From contig CM049995.1 of assembly GCA_016630955.3 (NCBI GenBank), positions 1,550,001 to 1,614,000 on the forward strand: a stretch of 64,000 nt of DNA, given 5' to 3'. The notes beneath the pieces were generated by a model. The model made no database searches. It was not told where the DNA came from and worked only from the letters and a program-made list of their open reading frames with translations. Shown here in pieces: positions 18,471 to 29,179 of the stretch. The stretch's first letter is position 1. Every line of letters starts with the position of its first letter. The position numbers and the translations under genes are program-made. Origin of the DNA: Didymella arachidicola. Its lineage: Eukaryota; Ascomycota; Dothideomycetes; Pleosporales; Didymellaceae.

Positions 18471-20570
18471 TCAATGTTGTAACCTCCTCTTCTTTCCTGT
18501 ACCTGCCATCGTGGAACTCGCTCGGCCTGGGGACGGCGGTTCACGTAATGCCTCTACTATTTGGGTCATCGTCAACATTGCAGAGTGTATAGGTTCAGGG
18601 TGTTGGAAGCTCAAGAGTGTGCTCGCCCGCATCGACAGAGCCGAGTACCACTTTTTGAGGACTCGGTTGCCGATGTTGCGGCTCGCTGCACCGAACGTAA
18701 GACCAATCCAGAGGAGGACACCGGCCATGTCCTGCCATGCCTCGGACAGGTTCGAAGCGTCGAGAATGGTCTTTAAATGGGCAAGGAGATCTGTAGATGC
18801 GGTAGGTTGTGGCCGAGTGATGTAGTCGGCGAAGAGATGGTTTCCATCGTCTGGCGGGGTGGTGGTGGAAAGTAGTGGGCGGGACCTCGAAGACTTGACG
18901 AGGGGATGAGAACCCAGGACCGACGATACAGATGAATGCGAGGTCGCTATCGAAGACAACGACGGTTGAGACATATTCGATGACACCGACGCATGCGAAG
19001 TCCCTACCGAGGAAAAAGAGTGGTGCTGGACGTGCGGTACTGTTGATGGATGAGAAGCTGTTGCCGAAGAGACGGATGTTTGTAATCCATCGAAATATGA
19101 GTCTGGAGGCGAAGCAGTGATCTCTTCTGCGTAAGATGATGGCATGTTATTCCGAGGGAAATATCGTAGGTCCGTCGGCGACAATGGCGAGCCTGGGGCT
19201 ATCACCGAACGCGAGCTGGCCGCAAACAGGTTAGTCGATTCCAGTACTGTGTTAGCAGTAATCGGGAGGGCTTCTGAGAGAGGTATGTGGTGCATGATTG
19301 CTGTAGCTTGCAGTATCGCTGTGATCCGAATGGCCTCGTATCTGTAGTCAAACTGCTGCGGTCTATTCTCCTTAGAAATGGCTGGGTATTTGGTCGTGAT
19401 GTCTTTGTGATAGCTTGCAAGTTTGTCGGAGTCTTGGCGCGGAGAATGCGTTGGGTGAAGGAAGAGGTCGATCATTGAGTAGATATCGATGAGGAGGTCG
19501 AGAGTCTGCTTCGAACAGGACCGAGAATTCTTGAGGGTATCGAAGCGTGGTCTTGGCCGGTAGAGGGGCGATTCCGGAACGATCGCAGTTGGAGGATGTG
19601 CTGTGGTAGACCGCAATGTGCAATAGTCGACAAAGATCGGTCGTGGACTCTCCTCACGAAGTATGGCGGACTCCAGCAGTACCCAAGAGCAAGTGGATGC
19701 AAGGTACCCGCGCATCCCAAGCTGAGTGAGGCCTCCGCGTACCTCAATCATCCGTTCTAGCCCTCCTTCGTGTATTCTCAGAGAAATGTCTTCTCGGCTA
19801 ATGACCTCAGAGACAATGAGTTGAATCAGCGAGGTGACATTGAGGTCGTCGGCTTGCTGCCCCGGATGAACCATCATTTGACCGATGAGATGCATAACTT
19901 CCTGGCGAAGCAATGAAGTCTCAACACTCTCTAGATCCCGCTCAAGTATAGCGTCCAGATGGGCTGATGCGCAGCACAGCGTGCTAAGGAATGTGTGTGG
20001 TGCACTGAGCACTGTAGGTATCCAATACATACCCATGGCCTTGGTTCCAAAGAATCTTGCGCAGAAGAACTTCATTCTTTCGACCGACACCCTTGGGTAG
20101 CTAGACTGAAACATTGTTCGGAATGGGTCGACACCTTCTCCAAAGGATTTGAATAACGGTGGAGGCTTGATGTCATAGGGCAGGATCCGGTCTGTCCTTG
20201 GACCTTCAATCAACGTTGTTTCCATTAGTTGCAGCGAAATCGTGTCTATCGTGGGGTTGGAAGCTCCTGGGGTAGAGGATCCCTGGGTTCGTGATGTTGT
20301 TGGTCGCGCTGTAGAGCTTGGCTTCGCACCTCTTCCACCCTTTATTCCACTCGATGCTTCGCTGGAAGTGTTCGCAGCGGTCGCATCTTGGCTACCATTG
20401 CTTACCATCGGACTGGTTGAGCAAGCTCTCACGAGCTGGATCTGTCCGCTGACAGACTTCCTCGGTTTTCTGGAATCTTTGTCGTTGTTCTCGAGGTAAG
20501 ATTGCATCGCCCGCTTGCGGACTGTGGTCATGTTCTTCTTCGACTTGAGCTGGCCAAGCGAAGTGCCCAC
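18471..20570 (-). CDS. fungal-specific transcription factor-like protein (Fungal_trans_2 type)
   Basis: About 700 residues. The N-terminus has the motif FQFIVGTSLGQLKSKKNMTT followed by VRKRAMQSYLEN, typical of fungal regulators that carry the Fungal_trans_2/DUF3468 region but no Zn2Cys6 cluster. The middle region matches that domain in style (PFRTMFQSSYPRVSVERMKFF, then IHEGGLERMIEVRGGLTQLG). A Ser-rich, low-complexity tract lies at about 480-570. The listed 5' limit begins with GTG, not ATG. The frame continues upstream through GGFQFIV to about 20677, where a TAA occurs just before a possible splice acceptor. A short first exon upstream is therefore likely; I could not place it. Its targets are unknown. 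Confidence 0.75.
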   Translation of the reverse strand: MGTSLGQLKSKKNMTTVRKRAMQSYLENNDKDSRKPRKSVSGQIQLVRACSTSPMVSNGSQDATAANTSSEASSGIKGGRGAKPSSTARPTTSRTQGSSTPGASNPTIDTISLQLMETTLIEGPRTDRILPYDIKPPPLFKSFGEGVDPFRTMFQSSYPRVSVERMKFFCARFFGTKAMGMYWIPTVLSAPHTFLSTLCCASAHLDAILERDLESVETSLLRQEVMHLIGQMMVHPGQQADDLNVTSLIQLIVSEVISREDISLRIHEGGLERMIEVRGGLTQLGMRGYLASTCSWVLLESAILREESPRPIFVDYCTLRSTTAHPPTAIVPESPLYRPRPRFDTLKNSRSCSKQTLDLLIDIYSMIDLFLHPTHSPRQDSDKLASYHKDITTKYPAISKENRPQQFDYRYEAIRITAILQATAIMHHIPLSEALPITANTVLESTNLFAASSRSVIAPGSPLSPTDLRYFPRNNMPSSYAEEITASPPDSYFDGLQTSVSSATASHPSTVPHVQHHSFSSVGTSHASVSSNMSQPSLSSIATSHSSVSSVLGSHPLVKSSRSRPLLSTTTPPDDGNHLFADYITRPQPTASTDLLAHLKTILDASNLSEAWQDMAGVLLWIGLTFGAASRNIGNRVLKKWYSALSMRASTLLSFQHPEPIHSAMLTMTQIVEALREPPSPGRASSTMAGTGKKRRLQH

Positions 20571-20677
20571 GATGAACTGGAAGCCTCCATCATTACTCGC
20601 AGCAGGGACAGGAGCCGATGCGGCAGATGTGCGAGGGCTTATCGTCTCCCGTGACCAAGGAGCTGGAGGGAGCTGGT

Positions 20678-22313
20678 GTTAGTGGATTATTTGATGCAAG
20701 TGACGGAATGATAAGATGAGACATGAGCGATGAGACAGGAGAGTGGTCGCATCGTTCATACACACAGCAAAGTAGATGTGGTGAAGATCTTGATTGAGCC
20801 GAGAAAGCAGCTGAAGAAGGAAGCCGCGGTTGATCCGCATCAACATAAAAGTCTCTGCCAAGTAAACAAATGCCATGCTCACCATTCGGGTTCTGCTCTG
20901 ACCGCGGCGCCATGTTCCAGGAACAACTCGACTCAGACGAAAATGTTGCAGGTGTGTTGAAGGAAGCAGTGTCGTTCGGCCGTTGATCGGTGTAGAAGAG
21001 GGGCATTGCCGTAGCGGCGGCCAGCATCTCAAGATCAGTCGAGGCACTCAATGTGACCGTGACGACTCGACCATGCCCTTATGCAAGGCTTGTCGCATCG
21101 ACGTGAACGTAGTAGGGATCGGCGAATTGGGAATATAGGGCTGAAGCAAGTGGGTCGCGGGTTTTTATATCGTCGTATTCACGGCTGCTTGGGGTTTCTA
21201 GAAGACTTATCTGACTCTGCGCCGGCATCTGCGCCAGAGTCTGCGGATCTCAAGCAGGCGAATGCATCATGCAGTTTTAGCGAGGATGCACAGCATCCGT
21301 CAGTACGGTGAAAGGATGTTGTAGACAAAAGCGCGGCTTGAGATTTGGGGCGGTGCTGCACACGAAAGAAGGCGCAAGTGGTTTAGTGCAATGCAAGAGC
21401 AACCAGGGGCCCCGCTTTGCTGCGCTAGCTTCGACTGGCGGACTACGCAGCCGTAACGCAGGAGCCAGGTGCGCGGCCAAGCGTCTCTAGCGATGCTCTG
21501 AAGGGGATGTTGTGCGAACGGATGGCCCGTCCAAAAGATGGTCAACCTGCTGTATCATCACCGACAAAAGAGGCAAGGAGGGGACAGCTACCAGCATACT
21601 GGCAACGACACTACAGCTCACATCATGCAGACGTGATCAAGGGCCAGGGCGAGCATTCTCGCGATAGCTGCACCGCACTGTGTGGAAACGGGTACCAGAT
21701 TCCGGGTTAAAACATGTGCAGTGCTGACACCTCACTCGCCCAGAGTCAGACCGCTGGCCGAACACCCCACATCCCCAGCCTAGCCCTGTCAAGTTGTACG
21801 ATTCGCTGTAGCAACCAATCAGCCATGCTTGGTGATTCGTGTTCGCGCATGCTTAGGCGGTGATGGCAGAGAGGCGGGAAGGCTTGCTACACCTCTAGCT
21901 GGGCCCATCGCTACACCACACCGTCGACGTATGTGCCAGACTAGGACCAGCCCCCTGGTTCGTCTAATCGTCTTGCTTGGGGAGGCGCCGAAGAAGGCGT
22001 GTTGTGGCTCACAACATCATTGAATTGGCTGCATCGAGCCGTATGCTTCACACGATTCACATGTGTCGCTTACAACACGCTTGCATGACTTCAGACCTGC
22101 AGAAGTTGAAGGCTGTGGAGCGACCTCGATTTCGGCGCTGGTGCGCGCAGGTCTGGATCACGTCTCTGCGATGTTTACTTTTCCCGCGCGAGCACCCCGC
22201 ACATGTCTGGCATAAGAGTCCTGCCAACCTCCCGATGAATAGTGCAGGAAGCGTCACCGAACACCTGGCCGTGACCATTTCAGATATAAGGTTGCATTCG
22301 TGGTAGCAAGGGT
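20678..22313. other. intergenic, probable hidden first exon at one end
   Basis: A start exon of the transcription-factor gene probably lies in about 20680-21060 on the minus strand. The remainder, to 22313, shows no recognisable coding sequence. A CCAAT pentamer occurs near 21813. Confidence 0.4.
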
Positions 22314-25300
22314 TCAACGCCGACCAAGCGGGCTGCCCAAGCCAACGCCAAAATAGTCGGTCGGTTCCTGTGCTGTAGTGTTCCTGCGACCTGGCCGCTC
22401 GCCTGGACTAATGCTGCTGCCAGCGGAGCTCCTACTCCCACTTGACCCATCACAATCTTTGCGATACGTCGCGGCCCGACCTCTTGTAGGAATACCCAAT
22501 CGGGTTGTCTCGAACGTGAAGTGTGCCTGCCCATATCCTGGTTCAGGTTCTGCTGACGGAGTTTTGAGCTCCACAAGCTCAAGAGTCCGCTGTAAGGTTG
22601 CACCCGTCTCGTCAAGGGCCATGAGGAAGCGCGCAAGCTCCTTGCAGAGCTCCCAGTCTTGCTCTTGCTTTGCAGCCTGGAGTAAGCGAACTACCTGGTC
22701 ACCTGTAGATCGCAACTCTTCGAATGTGTGCAGCACAAGCAGGTATCCTCCTGCAGTCTTCAAGTTACCTTTTTGCAGCGACTCTTCGAAGAGTTCCTCC
22801 GGTGGCGGTAGATTTGCGAACAGTGTTCGCCAAGACCGAACTTCAGTCTTTCGTGTACATTGTACGACGATGTCGAGGTACTGCGGGAACGAGCTAAGAA
22901 ACGACAAAACACTCGGTAAGAGTGCCTGTTCAGGCGGTGGCTGAGTGTCGACTTCTTCGTCGAGGACTTCATGCAGTAAGATCTCAAGGGCATGTGGAAA
23001 GTAAAGCAAGTTCTGGTAATGGTGGCTGAGGTGTAGGGCTGCAGGATGGTTGTACTGCGCTAAGTGATAACGTAGTGTTGCGGGAAGGAAGAGGTGGGTC
23101 TGCAATGCATGTCAGCATAAAGATCTCCGGCAACGTCACTGATTCGTGGCCATAGCAGCCAACGTACCCTTGTCCCGAAGCGCAGGTAGGCAAAGCTGGT
23201 GTCCCTGCGCTGAACCAGTTCCGATTCTACGCCAAAGATGATTGCCTTGTTGAGTAGGGCAGACAATGGATAGAAGTCGACAGGAATCTGGACAGGCATA
23301 GGCAAGTCTCTGCCAAGCTCCGGCGAGGCAGAAACTAGCACGTCTTGCATGTCGATCCAAACCTTCATGTCTTGACCGTCAAAATACCAAAGAGAGTCCC
23401 GCAGGTCATGACCGTGACCGTGCACGCCGTTCATGGTCAGTCCTAACGACGGACTAGGTGGCAGAGAGTCTTCGTGCGACTCCAATGCAAATGCAGGATG
23501 ATCACGCATCAACGCATACGTTTCCACATTGTGTGCGATGACCCGCATCTCATACTTGAGCTCACCGCCACCGGTTGTTGTGGGTTGAAGCAACACAAGC
23601 TTTCCATCGACCAGGAATAGGATCGTAGCTACGGAAACGTCTTGAGAAGGATCGCCGTGATCTAGACAATGTCAGCAGTATGATGACCAGGGTGCGGATA
23701 GGTACTGACGGATCTGGTCCTCCGGTAGAATCCAGCTAAGGGCCCTCACCCTTGTGGGTGCACGAATAATACCATGTAGAGCGATCTGACCCACTTGGAT
23801 CAGATTCACTGTAGCATCAGACACGCTCATAACGTAGTGGTAGAGGATGTTCTCATAAGTGTAAACGAGCAAGGAGTCTTCTCCGGATGGTGCGATCAGA
23901 ACAATTGGAGCAGGTAACCGTTGCACATGCATGATATAGCTGTTGTCGAGTGCCGATTCCCGTGAGTAGATACGTACCTGGCGATACAAAGTTAGTGCCG
24001 CCTAGTCATGCACACGGTGAGGAGCCTACCTCGTGAGAGTTCTGCGACTCAACCGCCGCGATCAACACATGCTGGAACCAGCACATACCGCCACGAACGG
24101 TAAATTCGTTCTCTACGAACGGGTCATCGAATGTCTTCCACCGCCCACTGTTGACGCTGTAGTGAGCAAGCCCTCGTCGACCGGCAATTGCAACGTATCT
24201 CCCGTCATTCGAGATCACCACGCTCTTGATAGGCCATTGATCCACTAGGTAGTGTGATGGCACCTGTACGTTGTGCCAGAGGGAAAGCTCCGCCGAGATT
24301 GTTGTCAGATCGGGCAAATCGTACCCCCGATAAATCATGAAGCCGGTACTTGTCTGCATCAGAGATCTCGATACGTTGGCCGAAGAGAAGCAGCCAGTCA
24401 CAGCGCTTCTAGCCATCTCTACGATGAAAAGCCGGTTGTCGTTGTTGCCAAGTACTAAGAGCTCAGCACCTCCGCCAATCCAGAAAGCATCCTTCACACC
24501 CAGAAGCCAGCCTTCGCCATTGGTCTCTGAGATAACTCGATCGGTCGTGAAGCTGGTCGCCCCTGGCTTGCCGTACACGCTCCACATGGCCCAGCCGTTC
24601 TCGTAGCCAGCAAAAAGACAGTACCCATCTGGCGAGTATGTCAAGACATTCAGCTTTCCAGGAGAAGAAGTATTGGGCTGCAGTTTGTGGGAAATCGGAA
24701 TGTTGCCAGTATAGTCTCGGACAGTGTAGACAAAAACGTCGCTGTTCTTGCAGCCCACAGCAAGCAGTGAGAATCGAGCATTAATTGCAGCCTTCACGCC
24801 GTATTCGCCTTCTGTCTCTGGAGTGTGAAATCCGTACCCGCGGAACAAATTCTGAGAAGCGGGCACATCCTTCTTAGGATCCGATCTTGTTCTCTGAACA
24901 GCGAACGCTTGGCCTTCTCCTGTGATCCAGCAAGACAGATTCATAGGTCGGTCGTGAATCAAGTCAACGAGTGCGGGTTTCTTACCAAGCCAGCTTATCT
25001 TAGTGAGGACTTCAGTGCTCGTCTGGCTCCCTTGATTATCTGGTGCCCACCGTATGCATTGCATCGCTGCAGGTTTTGCCGTTGCTACGACCAACTCATC
25101 ATCCAGAGCCAGAGCTTTTACGATCCCAGCATCGACGCGAATGACCATGCGGAAGCGGAGGCTCAGCTCTTTGAATCCACTGCCCTCTCCAGGTCCCGCA
25201 TTGGTGTCATGCTGGCGTTGAATCTTGAACCCGACCGTGCTGGTCCTCCGCGAATGTGTTCCATGTGTATCTGTGAATTGTGTCTTGTAAACGCGCGACG

Positions 25301-25854
25301 AGTGGTCTGTCGCAAGGGAGTACGTGATGAGGAAACCGAGGGTAGTTTGGACTACGAATATCTGGGAGTCAGGTCGGAGCAGGACGTCTGTATTTGGGCC
25401 ATAGGTATTCAACGACTGTTGAGACCGTAGTACTGAGGCCAATATGACTGTCGGCTGGACTCTTCATTAGTGACGTTTGGCGGCAAGAGAGGTTTTGGCC
25501 CACCTTGGTTTGCCAGATGGTCATGGTCGTCCTGGTGAGAGTTGCAAACAATTGTCCACTCCTTGTGATTCGAATCGCAATGATCTCTCCATGAACGTCA
25601 TCCTCCACGAACTGGCCAGAGCTGCTTATTTTACGCGCTTTCTGCTGCTTCTCTTCCTCTTTCAAACCCTCTTCCCCTCCAGTCGACTCTGTATCATCTG
25701 TTCCATATGCCGACTCAGTCTCGGCTTCAGACGCGCCGTCTCGCCCCTCCTGCGATGCCTCATCGGTGCCATCGTGGGATACAGGCGTGCGCTCGAGATT
25801 TGTACTCTTGGTGGCCGCAAAGACAGAGGGCGAGGAGATGGGCCAATACGTCAT
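22314..25854 (-). CDS. RIC1: Ric1, Rab6/Ypt6 guanine nucleotide exchange factor subunit
   Basis: Partner of Rgp1 in the Golgi exchange factor for Ypt6/Rab6. Five exons join cleanly: 25504-25854, 24030-25454, 23710-23977, 23168-23661 and 22314-23099, giving 1107 residues. All four introns (49, 52, 48 and 68 bp) are GT-AG. The N-terminus is the family's MTYWPISSPSVFAATK. An acidic insert follows, then MTIWQTK joined to PTVILASVLRSQQSLNTYG and LLRPDSQIFVVQTTLGFLIT, which are strongly conserved. The rest is WD-like propeller and then the Ric1 helical domain (LRYHLAQYNHPAALHLSHHY, ALEILLHEVLDEEV). The C-terminal tail is Gly/Ser/Arg-rich. It is divergent from the EMC5 gene. Confidence 0.94.
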
Positions 25855-26504
25855 GGCGGTCTACGGGCAATTGACGGCTTCATTTGCACGTGGCCATCTC
25901 ACCGGCGGGGTGTGAGATTGTTCGCGATGCGTGTGTAGGTGGAGCTATGCAGGGCAGTGGCTGTGCGGTGTTCGCGGAAGGCGCAGCACGTCAAAGCTCC
26001 CGTCGTTCAAGCCATGCATCTCAACGTTCTGCACAGCACAGCATGCATTGCCTTATGCGTGCGGCAGTCTGATGTTGTCATACAGATTATGGCGTACTTT
26101 AACTTTTGGCTCATGCTAGGTACTGTCGATATTTTACTCGCTGTAAAGAACTGGCCAAATGAGGATTTCAACCTTTGGTCAACACCACCCTTGATCTTAT
26201 TGGCCAGGACAATTTGCGTGCTCAATGTTGATTCCAAATACTCAGTATCGTTGTCACAGTGACTTCTTAGTTTTTCGATTGTCGATGGTGGACAGTAGAG
26301 CATGTCGACTCAATGAGCACCCTGCCAAGACTTCGTCACCGCGGTCCTGTACATCAACCTGCCAAACAACATCTCCAAACTTTCAACGCCTGAGGACCCC
26401 AACATCTCGTCGTCCCTCACCAGCTGTGCAAACCGAGACGATCGACTTCTGCTGCCGTTGAAATAACTCTCGAGCATAATCAAACAAGCCCATTACACAC
26501 CATA
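25855..26504. promoter_or_regulatory. divergent intergenic region, Ric1 and EMC5 genes
   Basis: 650 bp between two divergent start codons. It should contain both promoters. No TATA box at a convincing distance and no coding frame were recognised. Confidence 0.45.
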
Positions 26505-26981
26505 ATGGCTTTCTTTGGCACGGTGCTCAACACCGTTGGCGCACTGTTCCTTACACATGCGTACGTCCAGTCAGGCCGAATTACATATACGGGCTCGATC
26601 ATGACGTGACAGCTGCTAACACAAGACAGTGTCTACTCCGCCCACGAACACACCACCGCCTTCAGTTCGACCCCGCTCCCCCTCGACATCACACTCGAGC
26701 TCCTCGTCGGTGTCTTCATCCTCTCGACTGGCATCGTAGTTTCGGCCGATAAACTGAAGCCAATCCAGTACGCCAATTGGGCAGGTCAGATCTCTAGAGA
26801 GGGCAGAAAATCTGAGGGCAAATATACAAGAGAAGGCGAGGAGATTCTGAGCGAGGGCGACCCGTATGCTTTCCTGGGGCTCGATGGTGGAATTGGTGGG
26901 AAAGGCGAAGGAAGGCGGGGCTTCTGGGATGTCAAGGGCAAGAGGAAGGAGTATGATGAGTGGGTCAGGGGAAAGCAGTAG
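26505..26981 (+). CDS. EMC5: ER membrane complex subunit 5 (EMC5/MMgT family)
   Basis: Small ER membrane protein of the EMC insertase, also described as a membrane magnesium transporter family. Exons are 26505-26560 and 26630-26981 with a 69-bp intron (GTACGT to GACAG); the join rebuilds an Ala codon and gives 135 residues. Two membrane segments are visible: FFGTVLNTVGALFLTHAVYSA at the start, and ITLELLVGVFILSTGIVVSA in the middle. The family motif LKPIQYANWAGQ follows, then a charged, Gly-rich cytosolic tail. Length and topology match fungal Emc5/Kre27. Confidence 0.9.
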
Positions 26982-27234
26982 ATGTTGGCGCAGTCAGCGA
27001 TTGAGATGCCGGGAAAGGGCGGCTGTATAAAGCTGGTTTTCCGCACGGATAGCGGCATAGACTCAGAGTATCAAATAGGTATGAGTTGTTATATTTGAGG
27101 TGTTTGCGTCCCAGGTGGTACATGCTTAGGGCTTTTACAGCTTAGTAGACACTCCAGAACGCCGCAGGCCCGCTTGAACGCAAAGCAATGCCCCTATGAT
27201 GCATCGTAGAATTCTTCGATCCTTTCCACCCAGC

Positions 27235-28104
27235 CTACGCGTTGCCAGTCATCTTCTCCACACCCATGCCACACGCATGCGCCTTACAAGCCCAGCACTC
27301 ACTCCGCTCCATCGCCTGCCCAATCGCCGCAACGGCTGCACTCCTCCGCCTTCCTCCCGCCTCAGCATCTGCGTTAACATCCACGCCGCTAACCCACCAG
27401 ATACTCGCAGCCACAATCTGCATCACAATATCCAGATCCTCATCAGTCCTCGGCGCGTAGATCAGCACGAACTCCCTCGGCACGAACCGCCTGAACCATC
27501 CTCCCTTGGCCAACGGATGCCTCTCACCCCACCCGCTCTCAAGCATGATCTTCGCATCTGCAGGATGTAGCGTGAGATGTAGTGAGCCATCCGAGGGGTG
27601 CGCGTGGCAGATTTCACCGCCGCAGGTGCGCGTGATTGGGGACGAGGCGAAGAGGCCCGAGCTGTGCTTTTCGAAACACGAGGTGCGTTCAAGCAGCATA
27701 TTTGCCGGGTCTTGGGCGTGAGAGCGCATACGCGAGACCAGTTGCATATACAGTCTTGCGGAGCTGCACTGTGTTTGTTGCCGCTGGGGTGCTATGCCTG
27801 TTACCAGGGGGCGTAAACCGGATCGTGTTGGGAGGGAGTCGAGATATCCTTTTTGAGGCCGGAAGTGCGATGGGACGGGGAGTGGTCGCAGTGGATCGCG
27901 CAGGGAGATCAGGCCGAGGGTCTTGACTTTCAGATAGCCCAGTGGTGTTGATGGCGTGCCACCAGGGCCGAGTGAGAGGAAAGCTTTGTAGTCATGGTAG
28001 ATGTAGAATGCCGTTAGAGTGAGAAGAGGGAGGACTAAGCTGGTGTTGAGAGTGTGGAAGCAGCTCACTCCTATGAGCAGTAAGTTCGCAAAGTCGAGCT
28101 CCAT
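27235..28104 (-). CDS. DUF5519 'luciferase-like' domain protein
   Basis: 289 residues from the ATG at 28104 (MELDFANLLLIGVSCF). The frame is open further upstream but without another ATG. A hydrophobic N-terminal segment (VLPLLTLTAFYIYHDYKAFL) suggests a membrane anchor. The C-terminal domain matches the small domain called Luciferase/DUF5519 in fungi and bacteria: CHAHPSDGSLHLTLHPADAK, then SGWGERHPLA and FVPREFVLIYAPRTDEDLDI. Despite the name, no light-producing activity is implied; the biochemical role is unknown. A Cys-rich tail (ECWACKAHACGMG) follows the domain. It is convergent with EMC5, with 253 bp between the two coding ends. Confidence 0.75.
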   Translation of the reverse strand: MELDFANLLLIGVSCFHTLNTSLVLPLLTLTAFYIYHDYKAFLSLGPGGTPSTPLGYLKVKTLGLISLRDPLRPLPVPSHFRPQKGYLDSLPTRSGLRPLVTGIAPQRQQTQCSSARLYMQLVSRMRSHAQDPANMLLERTSCFEKHSSGLFASSPITRTCGGEICHAHPSDGSLHLTLHPADAKIMLESGWGERHPLAKGGWFRRFVPREFVLIYAPRTDEDLDIVMQIVAASIWWVSGVDVNADAEAGGRRRSAAVAAIGQAMERSECWACKAHACGMGVEKMTGNA

Positions 28105-29179
28105 GGGAGGTTTGCTAGGTCGATTTGGAACTCGTGGTTTGGTTCGACCTGCTCCTGTTTTAGGTTTCGTAGAGCTGCTGTTGGCTTGGAATGAGCTATT
28201 GCCTTTGCAGCGTTTGCTCGGGCCCAAGGCAGTGGAATTGAGGTCCGCGGACAATGACACAAGAATTACAGCAGATGCAATTGCCTCACGACGTCAGAGG
28301 AAAAGTTGATAATATTCAAGTATGACTTCCTCAGACTTCAGAACAGCATATCGTCAAACCACATTATGCTACCATAGGTAACCTTAAGGCTTATATACTT
28401 TCCGCCGAGCACTTCCCCTCAAGAAGAAAGCCAAAGCACAGCCAATGTTCTCCGCGACGTCAAAGGGTCGTCGTGCAGGTACCACGTGCGATACCCATTC
28501 TGCACTAGCTCTTTCATCCGATTCGTCGGCCGACGACCCTGTGACGAGGTTTGGCGAGCTTAGGTGGAGTACCCATTTACGCGGAGGCACGACGCAGCTC
28601 AGCGCAGGATCACAGCTCCGTCACAGCGCATTTTTTCGTGGCAGGACCTATCAGAGATATGTAGTCTCAGCGGGATATCCGGGAACGCGCCGTGGGTGCG
28701 AAACTAAACTTCCTGCGGACTTGAGGCGGTCAACGTCAAATTCGTTTCGGGGCAGGGAAGAGGTACGTGCGTGGTACGTCTGGAGGTCGAACACCGCCTA
28801 AAGAGAACATTGTAGTGGTAGGACGATAACATACTCGGTCAATTCTGCAAATCATCACAGTCCACGAAGCTTCGCATGCAGGTCGGCACATGCGTCCGAG
28901 CATAGCGTCGGTGGAAGTATCGTGGCAGCTTGTCACGCGCCAGATTACTCCGACTCGGAGCTGGTTTCAATATTGTAGCTCTATTATTCGAATGCTCCCT
29001 CGATCGCCAGGTCTGGTCTTATTTTCTAGCTTCAGTGACGATATATAAAATGTCATTCGAGTGTAACTCGCAACTCTGTCACTTTTGCCAGCTCATTATG
29101 ACGAGGGAGTGCATGATCTTTTGGACGCTGCAAGGGACTTCCTATAAATTTTGCTGTCGCCAGTCATCGCTTGCGGTAT
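28105..29179. other. intergenic, nothing recognised
   Basis: Upstream region of the DUF5519 gene and 3' flank of the CorA-type gene. Frames are short and show no conserved motifs. Confidence 0.4.

Noticed and set aside
28105..28260. Upstream extension of the DUF5519 protein
   Set aside because: The frame is open but begins with GTG, has no ATG, and is low-complexity Ser/Lys/Pro sequence; the ATG at 28104 precedes the hydrophobic segment.
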